Assembly (NCBI GenBank): GCA_949361645.1
Contig: OX442433.1
Coordinates: forward strand, 5,977,816 to 6,041,815
DNA length: 64,000 nt
Direction of reading: 5' to 3'
From: Spongilla lacustris
Lineage: Eukaryota; Porifera; Demospongiae; Spongillida; Spongillidae
Each line of letters starts with the position of its first letter. The stretch's first letter is position 1. The translations under genes and the position numbers were made by a program. Below the pieces are notes generated by a model. It saw only the letters and a list, made by a program, of their open reading frames with translations. It did no database searches and was not told the DNA's origin. Of the stretch, positions 57,301 to 64,000 are shown one piece after another.

Positions 57301-58916
57301 TGTTAGATCTATCGCAAAAGCGTACTTTGGAGGCGATGGACCCTCCTTTGCCGTTAGAAAAGTGCTATCAAAGACGAATACCTGAAAACTTCCGCCATTT
57401 CCCAATGAGTGAAACGTCATCGTAGCGTCATTTTTCGTATGAATATATTTTTAATGTGACGTCTTCGGTATATGTTTATCCAGTGGGTGCAAGCATACAT
57501 GTAGATCTAATATCTATGGTGCAAGTGCTGTCAATGGAGATTGCAAAAAGCCACTCACGACGAACGGCTAGTAAATCAATGGGCAGGCCTAGAAATGGCT
57601 AAGAGTAAGAGGCAACGCCAAAAGCTGGAGACGAAAAGCGGTGGAATTAGTAATATAAGCGGCCTGGATGGTAGGCCTACTGGTACGCAGGACCGCTTAT
57701 TCGTTTCCAGCATTGGAGTTGCCTCTTGCTCATTGCCGTTTCTAGAGGCCTGCCCAGATCAATGCTACTGCTTAAGCCTTTTACTAGCCGTTCGTGGCCC
57801 ACAGGTACTGGATAAACAAAGACCGAAGACGTCACATTAAAAATATATCCATACGAAAAATGACGCTATGATGGCGTTCCAAATGCAATTCATAGGGAAA
57901 TGGCGGAAGTTTTCAGGTACTCTTCTTTGATAGCACTTTTTTAACGGCAAAGGAGGGTCTATTGCCTCTGAAGTACGCTTTTGGGATAGATCTAACATAT
58001 GCCGAGTCGGAGACGAAATATAGCCATTCAGTGAGAGCGTACTACGAAATAGCATCCCTAAGCTTTTACTAGCTAAAAACGCACATCCAGCTCGATAAAA
58101 CTTTAACTATTTACCGGACTTAAAAACGGACGCGGCCAAAGGTTGGTGATGCTTGTTCTCTAGATATATTGCAAATTTGGCTAAGATCTATTGCCTACAG
58201 AAGGAGGAATTCAGCTTACAATTTTTTTGTACTGGGGTCACAACAAGTGTTAATAACAAAAGTAAATAGTCACGTGATGCTTTTTAACTTTCACTATGTA
58301 TTGAAAAATAGTTGTACACTATACCTACGTTGTCAGATTTGCATTTAAGCTTATTGTTATTGAAATAAATTCAAGTGTTGTCAATAAAAGTACCAAAAAA
58401 TTATTGTTCCAAGTGTGATGGTTTCCACTGTAGCACTGGTGTTGTATGCATGCATTTCGGCATGACGAATGATATCATTGCATGCCTGCTTTTCTTGTAT
58501 TGTGTGACATCAGATAGTGCACTAGGGTGGTTTCCTGATTCTGGAATATTGTCCGCAATTCTGGGGTGCATTGTCATGAGAAGTTGTTTGGGACCTAGAG
58601 ATAGTGTCCTGTTTATCGAGGTGTCTGTATCTCAGGCATTTTAAGGTTTCCATATCCTCGAGCATTTCGGGGTTCCACTGTATTTCCAGTTTGTGGTTTG
58701 AAATAGTGAAAGTATACCAGGAAAGGGGGAGGAGGGAGGTGGGAGGTTCATGTATGTATGTATGTATGCGTGCATATGCGTGACTGACTGGTGGTGATGT
58801 GTTGGCAGGAGTTTGGGCTGACCCCAACTATGGAGGTGGAGGAGCTGGTGGGTGACCTTGAAAGAGAGATGCAGTCCATCCTGGACCTTCATCAGAACTA
58901 TGTGATCATTGAATGA
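33203..58916 (+). CDS. TTC27: TTC27, tetratricopeptide repeat protein 27, 28 exons
   Basis: Exons: 33203-33257, 33311-33486, 33551-33598, 33685-33750, 33809-33899, 34240-34261, 34338-34410, 34983-35034, 35091-35168, 35247-35284, 35341-35450, 35584-35650, 36129-36242, 37096-37131, 37184-37243, 38435-38635, 38702-38797, 44729-44782, 44851-44949, 45448-45500, 45552-45630, 45947-46033, 46636-46696, 46844-46896, 46983-47060, 47540-47651, 48833-48930, 58809-58916. They sum to 754 aa in frame (human about 840). Family blocks: CQLNWTGP, FHLEMGHIFLYYY, GAMGKRTRFQ, YFQKSNPVHRL, then TPRs at about 363-590 (YQRLEMWEEVAVCY, EPDNAEAWNNLA, IKAYHRLLDL). Vertebrate TTC27 has been linked to snRNP/R2TP-type assembly, but its role is poorly defined. 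Intron 2 appears to be GC-AG (CAG|GCAAGC) and exon 6 has only 22 nt. Intron 17 (5.9 kb) and intron 27 (9.9 kb) are swollen by transposons; the other introns are short apart from minisatellites. Confidence 0.95.
33925..34115 (+). repeat. ~27-bp G-rich minisatellite in TTC27 intron 5
   Basis: Units containing GGAGGGGCTGGAGGGGGTGT, about seven copies, beginning about 25 bp after the exon 5 donor and followed by a G-run at 34132-34152. Confidence 0.9.
34690..34895 (+). repeat. Composite CATAATAACTA repeat in TTC27 intron 7
   Basis: Interleaved units of CATAATAACTACTCCTTAAG and TAATAACTAATCCCTACGAA. The CTCCTTAAGGAG palindrome recurs. Confidence 0.85.
35680..36125 (+). repeat. ~41-bp pyrimidine minisatellite filling TTC27 intron 12
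   Basis: About ten copies of a unit containing CTCTCCCCATCTCATTCCCC followed by CTCTTCTATCCCCTGTTCCC. It runs up to the exon 13 acceptor, so it also serves as an enormous polypyrimidine tract. Confidence 0.93.
36243..37045 (+). repeat. GT-rich repeats and 18-bp GTGCTGTGAGATATGTGT array
   Basis: TTC27 intron 13. It starts at the exon 13 donor with GTGTGTATG-type sequence and GTGTTAGTGAA units, then has about twenty copies of the 18-bp unit from about 36655. Confidence 0.9.
37250..37410 (+). repeat. GT/TTGTGTGTG microsatellite after TTC27 exon 15
   Basis: Starts within 10 bp of the exon 15 donor (37243). Confidence 0.9.
37890..38195 (+). repeat. 18-bp CCCCAGGCTATGGCACCC repeat plus dispersed unit
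   Basis: Six copies of an 18-bp unit are followed by about 180 bp (TTACAACAATGCAAAGAGAT to TTGCCTACC) that recur in degraded form at about 51385-51525, again after a C-run. This is probably a dispersed MITE-like repeat. Confidence 0.7.
39228..39755 (+). repeat. 21-bp minisatellite, ~25 copies (TTC27 intron 17)
   Basis: Unit TCATTCACATGGCTATGGTAG plus near-identical variants (GGTAG or GATAG). One copy near 39490 lacks CA, which splits the open frame. Confidence 0.95.
39790..40168 (+). repeat. 20-bp ACGTACAGGTATGTGCATAC minisatellite
   Basis: About 18 copies with C/T and T/C alternation (CATACACG or CATGCGCG). It directly follows the 21-bp array. Confidence 0.93.
40478..40897 (-). repeat. 27-bp in-frame array at the end of a retroelement-like ORF
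   Basis: About 12 copies of GTAGTTTCCGGTCGTGATGC plus TCTGTGA. Read on the minus strand it is a nine-residue repeat (RKLLTEHHD) following a short unique ORF. It lies directly downstream, on the same strand, of the Ty3/gypsy remnant and may have been its C-terminal tail. Confidence 0.85.
40898..42137 (-). pseudogene. Ty3/gypsy LTR-retrotransposon pol remnant
   Basis: In the minus-strand direction, 42137-41814 covers an end-of-RNase-H segment (ENVCADCMSQLP, cf. ADaLSR) and the start of integrase. From 41649 comes DAYSKWPEVRAM, then MMQDILAIHGFPQILVSDNG, the integrase core around its second Asp. Degraded APYHPATNGLAENMVKNVKQ and YRNAHGRVVCSNP follow near 41350-41200. Stops and frameshifts separate the blocks and a small repeat (TGGTATGCGGGACAGTAGTG) interrupts the core. 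No LTRs are recognised. It sits inside TTC27 intron 17, antisense to the gene. Confidence 0.85.
42190..42980 (-). pseudogene. DDE-type transposase remnant, copy A, with 39-bp array
   Basis: Minus-strand frame: an N-terminal part with LEGKSPTKVQNMSSKMF and STVRKWI, then an array of about 11 copies of a 39-bp unit (42305-42740; 13 residues containing GPPKHTPRRRGLA), then CPDPVFELKSWINERLIQGG. The last block is matched by CPNLVSELRSWIRKRLKQGG in the plus-strand copy at 43136-43200, so the two fragments are inverted copies of one transposase family. Confidence 0.7.
43040..44075 (+). pseudogene. DDE-type transposase remnant, copy B, with 31-bp array
   Basis: Plus-strand blocks: CPNLVSELRSWIRKRLKQGG, then DVLDMHEEKYHSGHVSR, LGFKWLDSSTAPFCDRHE, EIVAYRNNWVQKML, LHGNHDEAILYANEGNG and GATIMISG. 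The order (a helix-turn-helix-like region, a D..ERHEVVEYR-like block, H-DE...AN, IM.SDF) is that of a eukaryotic DDE transposase family common in marine invertebrates. A 31-bp unit (GGAGCCACCATCATGATAAG plus GTGTTTGAT) is repeated about 11 times at 43620-43958 inside the coding region; 31 is not a multiple of three, so the expansion breaks the frame. Confidence 0.7.
45025..45440 (+). repeat. 31-bp CA-rich minisatellite before TTC27 exon 20
   Basis: About ten copies of CTCACACACACCTCATACCC followed by ACACATACATA, ending with ACACATGCAC repeats at the exon 20 acceptor (45447). Confidence 0.93.
45640..45890 (+). repeat. GGATGGGTGGTTGGGGGTGT-type repeat (TTC27 intron 21)
   Basis: G/T-rich imperfect units of variable length containing GGAGGATGGG. 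It starts at the exon 21 donor. Confidence 0.8.
47044..47310 (+). repeat. 27-bp array made of the TTC27 exon 25/intron boundary
   Basis: The unit CAGACRTCCAAGGRARGGTG plus TGGGGAC is repeated about ten times. The first copy starts inside exon 25: CAGACGTCCAAGGAAAG is its last 17 nt and GTGTGGGGAC the first intron bases. Most later copies keep a potential GG|GTGTGG or GG|GTATGG donor. Confidence 0.92.
47674..48796. repeat. Palindrome with 514-bp arms filling TTC27 intron 26
   Basis: Left arm 47674-48187, right arm 48283-48796, almost exactly complementary with a few scattered mismatches. The 95-bp centre contains a further stem (CGTTTACACAGTAA and its complement). The arms start 22 bp after the exon 26 donor and end 36 bp before exon 27. 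It is probably a foldback transposon; no coding sequence is seen. The mismatches and the asymmetric centre argue against an assembly artefact. Confidence 0.92.
49143..50470 (-). pseudogene. pogo/Tigger-type (DDE_1) transposase remnant
   Basis: Minus-strand blocks in order: WKKHNFRKMAISDES (end of the CENPB-type DNA-binding region), then KQCKRRKKLKQ.FTVTYILN followed by GAGKSETKP (the DDE_1 block where R.TV...N..G.K is conserved), then KKGWPVLLLMDNS near 49730-49770 (the DNA.SH block with a catalytic Asp), and an acidic tail ending CLEDIHSFLEQ. Several stops and frame changes are present. It lies in TTC27 intron 27. Confidence 0.75.
50480..50960 (-). mobile_element. Pogo-element 5' portion, copy 1
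   Basis: This segment is repeated in degraded form at 53830-54540 (shared strings such as TTTTGTCCAGA, GACAAAGGGACAG, GGAGGTTACTGGAGCAGTAG and GGCATGGAAGTGCCCTGC). It continues the minus-strand pogo/Tigger remnant upstream. Codons are too decayed to read a full domain. Confidence 0.55.
51340..51383 (+). repeat. C-run followed by A-run and dispersed unit
   Basis: About 20 C then about 20 A, followed by a copy of the dispersed sequence also present at 38010-38195. Confidence 0.7.
51777..51905 (+). repeat. 18-bp CATCAATAAGAGCATGGG minisatellite
   Basis: Seven copies alternating CATCAATA and CTTTAATA or CTTTGATA. The last unit is also the outer end of the inverted repeat 51888-52857. Confidence 0.93.
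51888..52857. mobile_element. Inverted-repeat element, 323-bp arms, coiled-coil ORF traces
   Basis: The left arm 51888-52210 and right arm 52535-52857 are complementary with few mismatches; the spacer is 324 bp. Reading inward on the minus strand from 52275 there is MATQSKATILNSGKESQDTW, then a helical stretch with LTEINEELHAENMSLTLKEK and a stop. On the plus strand MALLQAENVRLKDKNKQ runs into the right arm. These look like pieces of a coiled-coil segment of a transposon protein. Confidence 0.75.
53830..54540 (-). mobile_element. Pogo-element 5' portion, copy 2
   Basis: Degraded second copy of 50390-50960 in the same orientation; see the shared strings listed there. It directly abuts the small minus-strand ORF at 54603. 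Confidence 0.55.
54603..54956 (-). CDS. Hypothetical first exon nested in TTC27 intron 27
   Basis: The frame starts MSKEDSHDSLVKDTTFQKDL at 54956 and runs for 118 codons to a good donor (GGC|GTAAGA at 54602). The composition is that of a real disordered protein: Lys/Ser/Arg-rich with KKKIASPARGERSLSHSS, a SYEDLLRTYNELTSSKR helix, and no repeats. No downstream exon or homologue was recognised. It could be a nested gene, a transposon protein N-terminus or a chance frame. Confidence 0.35.
55769..56512 (-). pseudogene. Integrase-core-like (rve) element remnant
   Basis: Minus-strand blocks: ILAYLQLMH (56390-56360), a degraded RLGLKRRNVVEP-like segment near 56250, MDPIASRLLKVKRLTRRTY at 55960, and GPNWCWHIDGYDKLKPF (about 55843-55793), the block that precedes the first catalytic Asp of a family of integrase-core proteins frequent in marine invertebrates. 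Stops separate the blocks. Everything after the first catalytic block is lost. Confidence 0.65.
56866..58432. mobile_element. 1.56-kb near-complete palindrome with TA target site
   Basis: The element (56868-58430) begins CAGTGGAAACCATCACACTT and ends with the complement AAGTGTGATGGTTTCCACTG; a TA dinucleotide flanks both ends. Complementarity continues with small mismatches and indels almost to the centre (about 57660), including the segment around GGCAACGCCAAAAGCTGGAG. CAGT ends and a TA duplication point to the Tc1/mariner-pogo superfamily. The central open frame (57541-57840) is a by-product of the palindrome. Confidence 0.85.
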
Positions 58917-59409
58917 AGTGAATCATTGTCTTTGTGTCATTTATAATTAATACGCTGTATTTCAGTACTTATATCGCGATCGCTTGACTGATTTTCTTAG
59001 CCTTAGGATTGAAGTTCCTTTTTAAAAGTAAGTTTTTGCCGCCGCCGCCGCCGCCCTGTATTACGTAATCAATAAATACGCGTACCGCTAATACGGTACG
59101 GGTGGATTAATCAACAAAATGTGATGGTGACCCCCCGCCCCCCCCAGTCTCGGCCCCAGACCCAACGGACGCAGCTGCGGATGGATTACATCACCGCTAC
59201 GCGTCAGTAGGGTCTGGAGACACTGGCAACAATTTCGTGGCCAACCAGGTAGGAATTTCAACCTGCCCAATCAGATTGCAGCAATGCAATAATTAGCATT
59301 CTTCGCGTGACTGTCACGCGCTCGCATGCTAATTAGTGCATCTCGCAAGACGTAATTACAGTTGCTGCTAGTGACCTTGGATACTAAGACGTGTCTTGTG
59401 AACAACGCT

Positions 59410-59721
59410 CAGTGGTACAAGCCTTCGTAGACGGTCATGATGTGTTTGTTTGTCTCCCAACCAGAAGCGGGAAGTCCTTGTGCTACTGGATACTCCACGG
59501 AGTATTTGACAGGCTAAGAGGGCCAGACTGATAGCATTGTGGTCGTTGTAAGTCCTCTGAAAGCTCTGATGATGGAGCAGGTTGAAACGCTTAAAGGCAG
59601 AGGGTCTAGAGCTGTATGTGTGGGGGACGCTTTGAGCAGGATGAAGTACAGGAAGGTCGCTACCAATTTCTTGCCTTGTCCTTCTAGCATGCTTCACAAC
59701 CACCTGATGAAATTGAGATAA
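59410..59721 (+). pseudogene. RecQ-like helicase fragment
   Basis: One frame reads QAFVDGHDVFVCLPTRSGKS followed by LCYW, the RecQ motif I with Walker A (canonical PTGSGKSLCYQ). After a stop the +1-shifted frame from about 59530 reads VVVSPLKALMMEQVETLKGR, which is motif Ia (VVSPL.ALM.DQV..L...G). Later helicase motifs are missing. Confidence 0.8.
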
Positions 59722-59846
59722 AACACCCATGTATGGAGGTGTTTGTTGCAAAGTCTTACCGACACAGATGGTGATAAAGTACCAGCAGCTGCTAACTGTG
59801 AAGATGACCTCTTCAAACTGCCTGTAGGATGTTGTAGCTGTAAATC

Positions 59847-60053
59847 CTAGATGCACCCCTGCACTTTCGCTGCTTCTATGTCGTTTTCTATCCTGTCTAG
59901 CTCCTCTCTTTTTTTACTAATGTATAGCGTTTTGAACATGATATGATAAAAAGGGCGTTGAACCGGATGGAGTCTTGCAGTCTTCTTGCGCATTTTGTTC
60001 CTCCTTAGACACACTAGGCAAGTACTGCAATATTCTGCTACATCCTTAGCCAT
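59847..60053 (-). pseudogene. Ty3/gypsy integrase zinc-binding fragment
   Basis: MAKDVAEYCSTCLVCLRRNK matches the second half of the H2C2 integrase zinc finger (M..DV..YV..C..C...K). It is followed by a degraded linker. It lies inside the 59146-60473 element. Confidence 0.65.
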
Positions 60054-60477
60054 TCCTTTCCGATAGCACCGCTCAGTCAGTTATATTCTTTTGCCTGTAA
60101 ATGAATCCTGCATCTATCAAGTGATGTGAAGCAACACTTGCAGATTATGATTGAACATTCAGGCTGCGTGCGTCTAGGAACTCTTTTGTCAATAGTTCTC
60201 GTTCAAACGCATCACAAATGAAGCGCTTTAGCACTGGAAGGCAGTGGAAACACATGTATTGTTGAGCTGCTGCATGGCGAAGCCATAATTTATGACTTAT
60301 TCATTTATCGGAAGTATATTCATATCTATATGCGCGTGACAAGAGCGCGATAAATTTGATTATCGTGGCATTCTCGGGCCACGAAATTGTTGCCAGTGTC
60401 TCCAGACCCTACTGACGCGTAGCGGTGATGTAATCCATCCGCAGCTGCGTCCGTTGGGTCTGGGGCCGAGACTACCC

Positions 60478-60500
60478 CCCCCCCCCCCCCCCCCCCCCCC
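60478..60500 (+). repeat. C-run
   Basis: About two dozen C directly outside the right TIR. A C-rich run also abuts the left TIR (59131-59145). Confidence 0.8.
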
Positions 60501-60697
60501 CGGTTGGCTCGTTGACTTGGTCTCGTACCCAGACCCAAGTACGTCACAGCTGCGGAGGGATTACATCATCGCTACGCTGGCTAGCGGCAGATCCAGGGAG
60601 GGAGCAGGTGCCAACCCCCCTCCCCCATATATTAGCATGCCTGTTTTAGCTGCTCAGCGCTGCCTAGCGCCTATTGATTCCTGTGCGCAATTGTTAT

Positions 60698-61434
60698 TTA
60701 ATACCGCGTCCGCGAGTAAAGTGGGTAAATTTAAGCCGTTTTGGGGGGAAGTAAAAAAACTAAAAGGTCCGCTGATGGGTATTTTTGTTTTCAAATACAG
60801 TAATGTGAAAGTACGACTCTTGAGACAACATTGGATGCATTTTGTGAGAGATCATTCAGCTCGCTGGATGCTACAAATGCGGCGATATAAAAGGGGTCCA
60901 TTCCGATGAAACCTTAATTCATCATCATAGAAAAACGGCAATAATCACATTGTATAAGCCAAGTTGAACTTTTACACATTTCAATCGATTTTCAGTCGTA
61001 AGCGATGTATTTTTTTAACTGTGTGCATGTGTTCTATTGTGTCTAAATAACTCTATATATTTCCGCGTGCGTTTAAACTTGGATGCTTTTCACGATGTTT
61101 TGCGAGTCTGCATGCACATGTAATTTTAATTATTATAGGGAAACCAAGAGCTGCATTGATATAGATGGCTCATGTATGCTTATCAATTTACAGTCAAGAA
61201 GGGAAGGGGTGCAAAATGATAAAATGATAAGTGTAGTACCGCAATATGCCTATTTAAAGTGTGTGCATCAAAACTGCGATAGTTGCAGCTCTTATAAATT
61301 ATAATGCAAACGTAGTGTAAAAGGTTACTCTACTTATTTTACAACCAGTACCTGTGATTTTATTGCTAGCGGATCTTTTAGGTTTTTAGTTTCCCCTAAA
61401 TTTGTACCCACTTAACTCGCGGACGCGGTATTAA
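60698..61434. mobile_element. MITE with TTAA target duplication (piggyBac-type)
   Basis: TTAA at 60698-60701 and 61431-61434 flanks a 729-bp element starting TACCGCGTCCGCGAGTAAAG and ending with its complement (about 30 bp with a few mismatches). TTAA duplication is the hallmark of piggyBac-superfamily elements. No transposase is inside. A piggyBac-like gene lies at 1-553 and a fragment at 62180-62450, but family identity is not shown. Confidence 0.7.
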
Positions 61435-62179
61435 TACAATACGCGATATAATCATCAATTATTCACTACTGATCGGCACGGATTGCATGTGACGGAGTGT
61501 TAAAACGGCGCAGAATCATGGGAGACCCTTTATTTAGAAAAGAGGAAAACATTGCTAATTTCATCACGTGGTTCAGCAGGAATGTTGTAAGAGGGAAAGA
61601 GTGAGCTATTAATTTATTTGAAGGGAAAGGCTTAGAATTAGAATTCAATAAAACCAGGTTCCACTGGATTGTCGTTCGGCGGACAGAATGAATAAATAAG
61701 TGAATAATAATAGTATTTTAATTATAATTATAAATAATAATATATATAAATAGCTAGCAGTCTGTAATAAAACCACACAAATCTATACCATATAGATTCA
61801 AACACTTTATCCCACAAGCCTGCCTACAGCGCCAGCATCTTCATCTTCACTGACTACAGAGCCAAAAAGAGAATTGGGTTAATGTGTCGGTGATGCTATT
61901 CGATAGTACGTTGCAATAGTCAGGGTTAGGGTTAGGGTCACAGAACTTTTGCTGTCTCTAGAAGCTTGCAGCAAGCTGGGTGCAGTTTCCAACAGTCCTC
62001 CACAGGGTGACAGTTGGGAAGCAGAATGGAGAGGATCGTTTAAATATACCAAGCCCAGTTAATCATAGATTGACCAAGAAATTGTGACTTAAGTCACACT
62101 GAATTCTATAATGAAATCCAAACCTTTGATTCCAGTGATGAATGCACTTGAATACGGAAATGCGTTATGCAGCTACTTT
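61435..62179. other. Intergenic, no gene recognised
   Basis: AT-rich; a short GGGTTAGGGTTAGGG stretch at about 61923 and an ATTATA-rich patch near 61700-61750. Confidence 0.4.
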
Positions 62180-62521
62180 TCAATCTTTGACTTTAGACCA
62201 CACAATGCAACAATATGTCCCCTTGGATGTATCCGAGCAGACTTGACAAAGGTACTTGCAAGGATTTTTGCATATAGTGCATAATCTATTCGCATGCATA
62301 TACATGTAGGCTGATGTAGCAACACGCCAACGCGAGTTTTTGTTATAGTATGTTGTCATGTGGCAATGACCAGCCTTACCAGGACGTAAGAGAAGGCCTT
62401 GTATTGTAAATATTATGCACATCCAAGTGTTGACAAAAACATACTCTAAGTCTAAGAACACACACGCATCTAGTGTGTGGGAGGGAAGTTTCAAAATGAC
62501 ATTTTGTTGTTTATAAATCAT
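62180..62521 (-). pseudogene. Possible piggyBac transposase C-terminal fragment
   Basis: The minus-strand frame has RPGKAGHCHMTTYYN and then RLCTICKNPCKYLCQVC with further Cys, resembling the cysteine-rich tail of piggyBac-like proteins and similar in kind to the tail at 440-510. There are no other domains. Confidence 0.4.
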
Positions 62522-63168
62522 TTCTTCATGGAAATGTATTGTGACTTAAGTCCCAGGGAGCTTATCCGCCGCTGGTGGCGTAGGAAGCAGGGAGGGGGGG
62601 TGAGATCAATTGCCCGCTCACCTAAATACACACTTTTTGGTCGTTCACGCAAGTGTGACGTTAAAATTTCGTCCCGACAGACGAGAATACCGAAAACGTC
62701 GTAAATCTTTCTACAGACTACAATGGCGTAATTGGTTTTATCTTATCTTAGGGTCGGCCAATCGCATGGGGGACCCCCACTGAACAAAATTTAGTTATAC
62801 GATTGTGACGTATTTGGGTCTGGTTACAGGGGCGGACGCAGGATTTAGAGTTAGGGGGGGTGCAAAGGGCAGAGGGTAGGAAATGAGGGTGGGTGCGGGA
62901 GGGGGCGTCGCTTTGCAAATTCCGCGTTATGAAGCTTCAGAACAATACGGAATTTCATACCGAAACAGCCACAAAATGCTTTATGCCTTCGAGTTGCGCA
63001 AACTGCGCATGCGCACGTGCTGCAACCCAGGACATGCAGTACTACATGTATACTACTAATGGCGACGACACTGCCAGGCTCACGTGCACGTGGTACGGGC
63101 ATGTGACGTCATATGTTGATCCGCAAAGTGCGGTTTTTTTGCTGCGCTTATTGGAGAGATTCAGAAGA
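62522..63168. other. Upstream region of the SOWAH-like gene
   Basis: Contains a G-rich stretch at 62830-62910 with GGGGCGGACGCAGGATTTAG, an end-like sequence of a dispersed element. No exon is recognised; an open frame from 62893 runs into the gene in the same frame but its content is not protein-like. Confidence 0.4.
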
Positions 63169-64000
63169 ATGTCTGAGCTTACGAAGGACATGATACTTGA
63201 CTTCTTCATTAAAAAAGGAGGCGTCGTAAAGAACGTGGACCTGGTGCGTCACTTCAAAAAGTATCTACAAGTCGACGACCCGCATTTAAAAGGTAAGATC
63301 TATACGTGTATGTTTTTCATATGTTCGTATGTATGTGCGTCTAAAATAGGTGCATAGTCTGGGAAGTTGTAATATTGAATGGCTTCTAAGTACTTTCTAC
63401 AAACCTGCAGAGGTCAGCAGAGAAAGTTTTAAGGAAAAGGTGATGGACCTTGCCAGCATTTCGATGGAGAATGTAAGTCACACACCAATATAAGCTAATT
63501 TTTATCTTGGGGCTGCTTTTCTACTAGGGTGAGAAGTTCTTGCACCTGAGACCCGAGTACGGCCAAATGGCGGGCAACGTGGTCGCTAGACCGCCCAGCG
63601 GACGCCAGAGCGCCCTTCTCGACAACAGGTTGCCCGCCCAACAGCAAGAGAGGAAGCCCCAAGAGCCTCCTCCGCCCGCCACTGCGAACGCAGACGCTGG
63701 GTCCTCGCGGGCTACCCGCCAGTCTTACGCGGGACCTTTGACCAAGCCACCTGGGGGCGCCTCTTTGGACGAGTTCACGGAGCAGTTGGACGCGTACGCT
63801 GCGGGACGTGTGGAGGACATGCCAACGAGGCCGTTATCAACAATACGAGCGGTTCAGAGCGTTGGTTCGAACCTGTCTTCGCGTAGGTTTCTAGTACATG
63901 TACTTTGTGTATGTCATGTATGCGTTTGTTGTGGCGTGTGTGTATGTATGTGTGTGTGTGTGTGTGGGGGGGGGGGGGGTAAAGGGGAATTTCTAGTGTG
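63169..64000 (+). CDS. SOWAH (sosondowah) family protein, 5' part
   Basis: Exons 63169-63292, 63411-63472, 63528-63882, with a donor at 63883 (CGC|GTAGGT); the rest lies beyond the window. Residues 1-70 (MILDFFIKKGGVVKNVDLVR, FKEKVMDLASI, GEKFLHLRPEYG) match the N-terminal winged-helix-like domain of SOWAHA-D proteins, whose typical form is VL.FL...GG.V.N..L..HF, then FK..V..VA.V, then ..K.V.L...Y. A Pro/Ala-rich linker follows. The ankyrin repeats expected in the C-terminal half are not in the window, so the call rests on the N-terminal domain only. A GT/G-run repeat starts 60 bp after the third donor. Confidence 0.72.

Larger units (their letters stand above)
59146..60473. mobile_element. 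Composite element with perfect 97-bp TIRs and captured fragments
   Basis: The terminal repeats 59146-59242 and 60377-60473 appear identical over 97 bp (AGTCTCGGCCCCAGACCCAA at the ends). Inside, the plus strand carries a RecQ-like helicase fragment and the minus strand a gypsy-type integrase zinc-finger fragment. The ends belong to the same MITE family as 14609-15232. It lies 230 bp downstream of the TTC27 stop codon. Confidence 0.8.

Noticed and set aside
57541..57840. Central ORF of the 1.56-kb palindrome as a gene
   Set aside because: Both halves are inverted copies of each other, so the frame is a mirror artefact; no domain is visible.
1..64000. tRNA, rRNA or bacterial operon content
   Set aside because: I saw no cloverleaf with A and B boxes, no rRNA-like stretch, and no operon or Shine-Dalgarno pattern. 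My reading for small RNAs was not exhaustive.

Overview
The window is nuclear DNA from an animal. It holds spliceosomal genes with GT-AG introns (and two probable GC-AG introns), metazoan gene families and many eukaryotic DNA transposon remnants. The mix of short introns, intronless rhodopsin-like GPCRs and a dense load of MITEs and minisatellites fits an early-branching animal. A sponge is my best guess, but the sequence alone does not prove it.

Layout. Positions 1-15400 are gene-poor: a partial piggyBac-like gene, two related intronless GPCR genes on the minus strand (3439-4482 and 10159-11346), hAT and DDE_Tnp_4 transposase remnants, and several MITEs with clear terminal inverted repeats and target-site duplications. 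Positions 15451-33203 are a compact housekeeping block: V-ATPase subunit d (+); a possible TRFH/TIN2-like protein (-); a CCDC142-like protein (+); the ADCK5 kinase-like protein (-); RANBP9/10 (-); MCUR1/CCDC90 (+); and an intronless guanylate-kinase-like/ELMO fusion (-). Three divergent pairs are separated by only 95-119 bp, so shared promoters are likely. TTC27 (+) follows with 28 exons over 25.7 kb. Its introns are full of minisatellites, a Ty3/gypsy remnant, inverted copies of a DDE transposase, a pogo/Tigger remnant, an integrase-like remnant and three long palindromes. After TTC27 come a 1.3-kb element with 97-bp terminal repeats carrying RecQ-like and gypsy integrase fragments, a TTAA-flanked MITE, and the 5' end of a SOWAH-like gene (+) that runs off the window.

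I built the splice models by hand. For every complete gene the exon lengths sum to a multiple of three and the protein length is close to that of the family where one is recognised. The genes do not form one pathway. V-ATPase d (vacuolar proton pump), ADCK5 and MCUR1 (mitochondria), RANBP9/10 (CTLH/GID ubiquitin ligase) and TTC27 are ordinary housekeeping genes.

The observations most worth following are the candidate TIN2-like shelterin protein; the GK-ELMO fusion, in which both domains have lost a key residue; an intron that is almost entirely a 1.1-kb hairpin; a minisatellite whose repeat unit is an exon-intron boundary; and a consistent strand polarity of tandem repeats next to splice sites.
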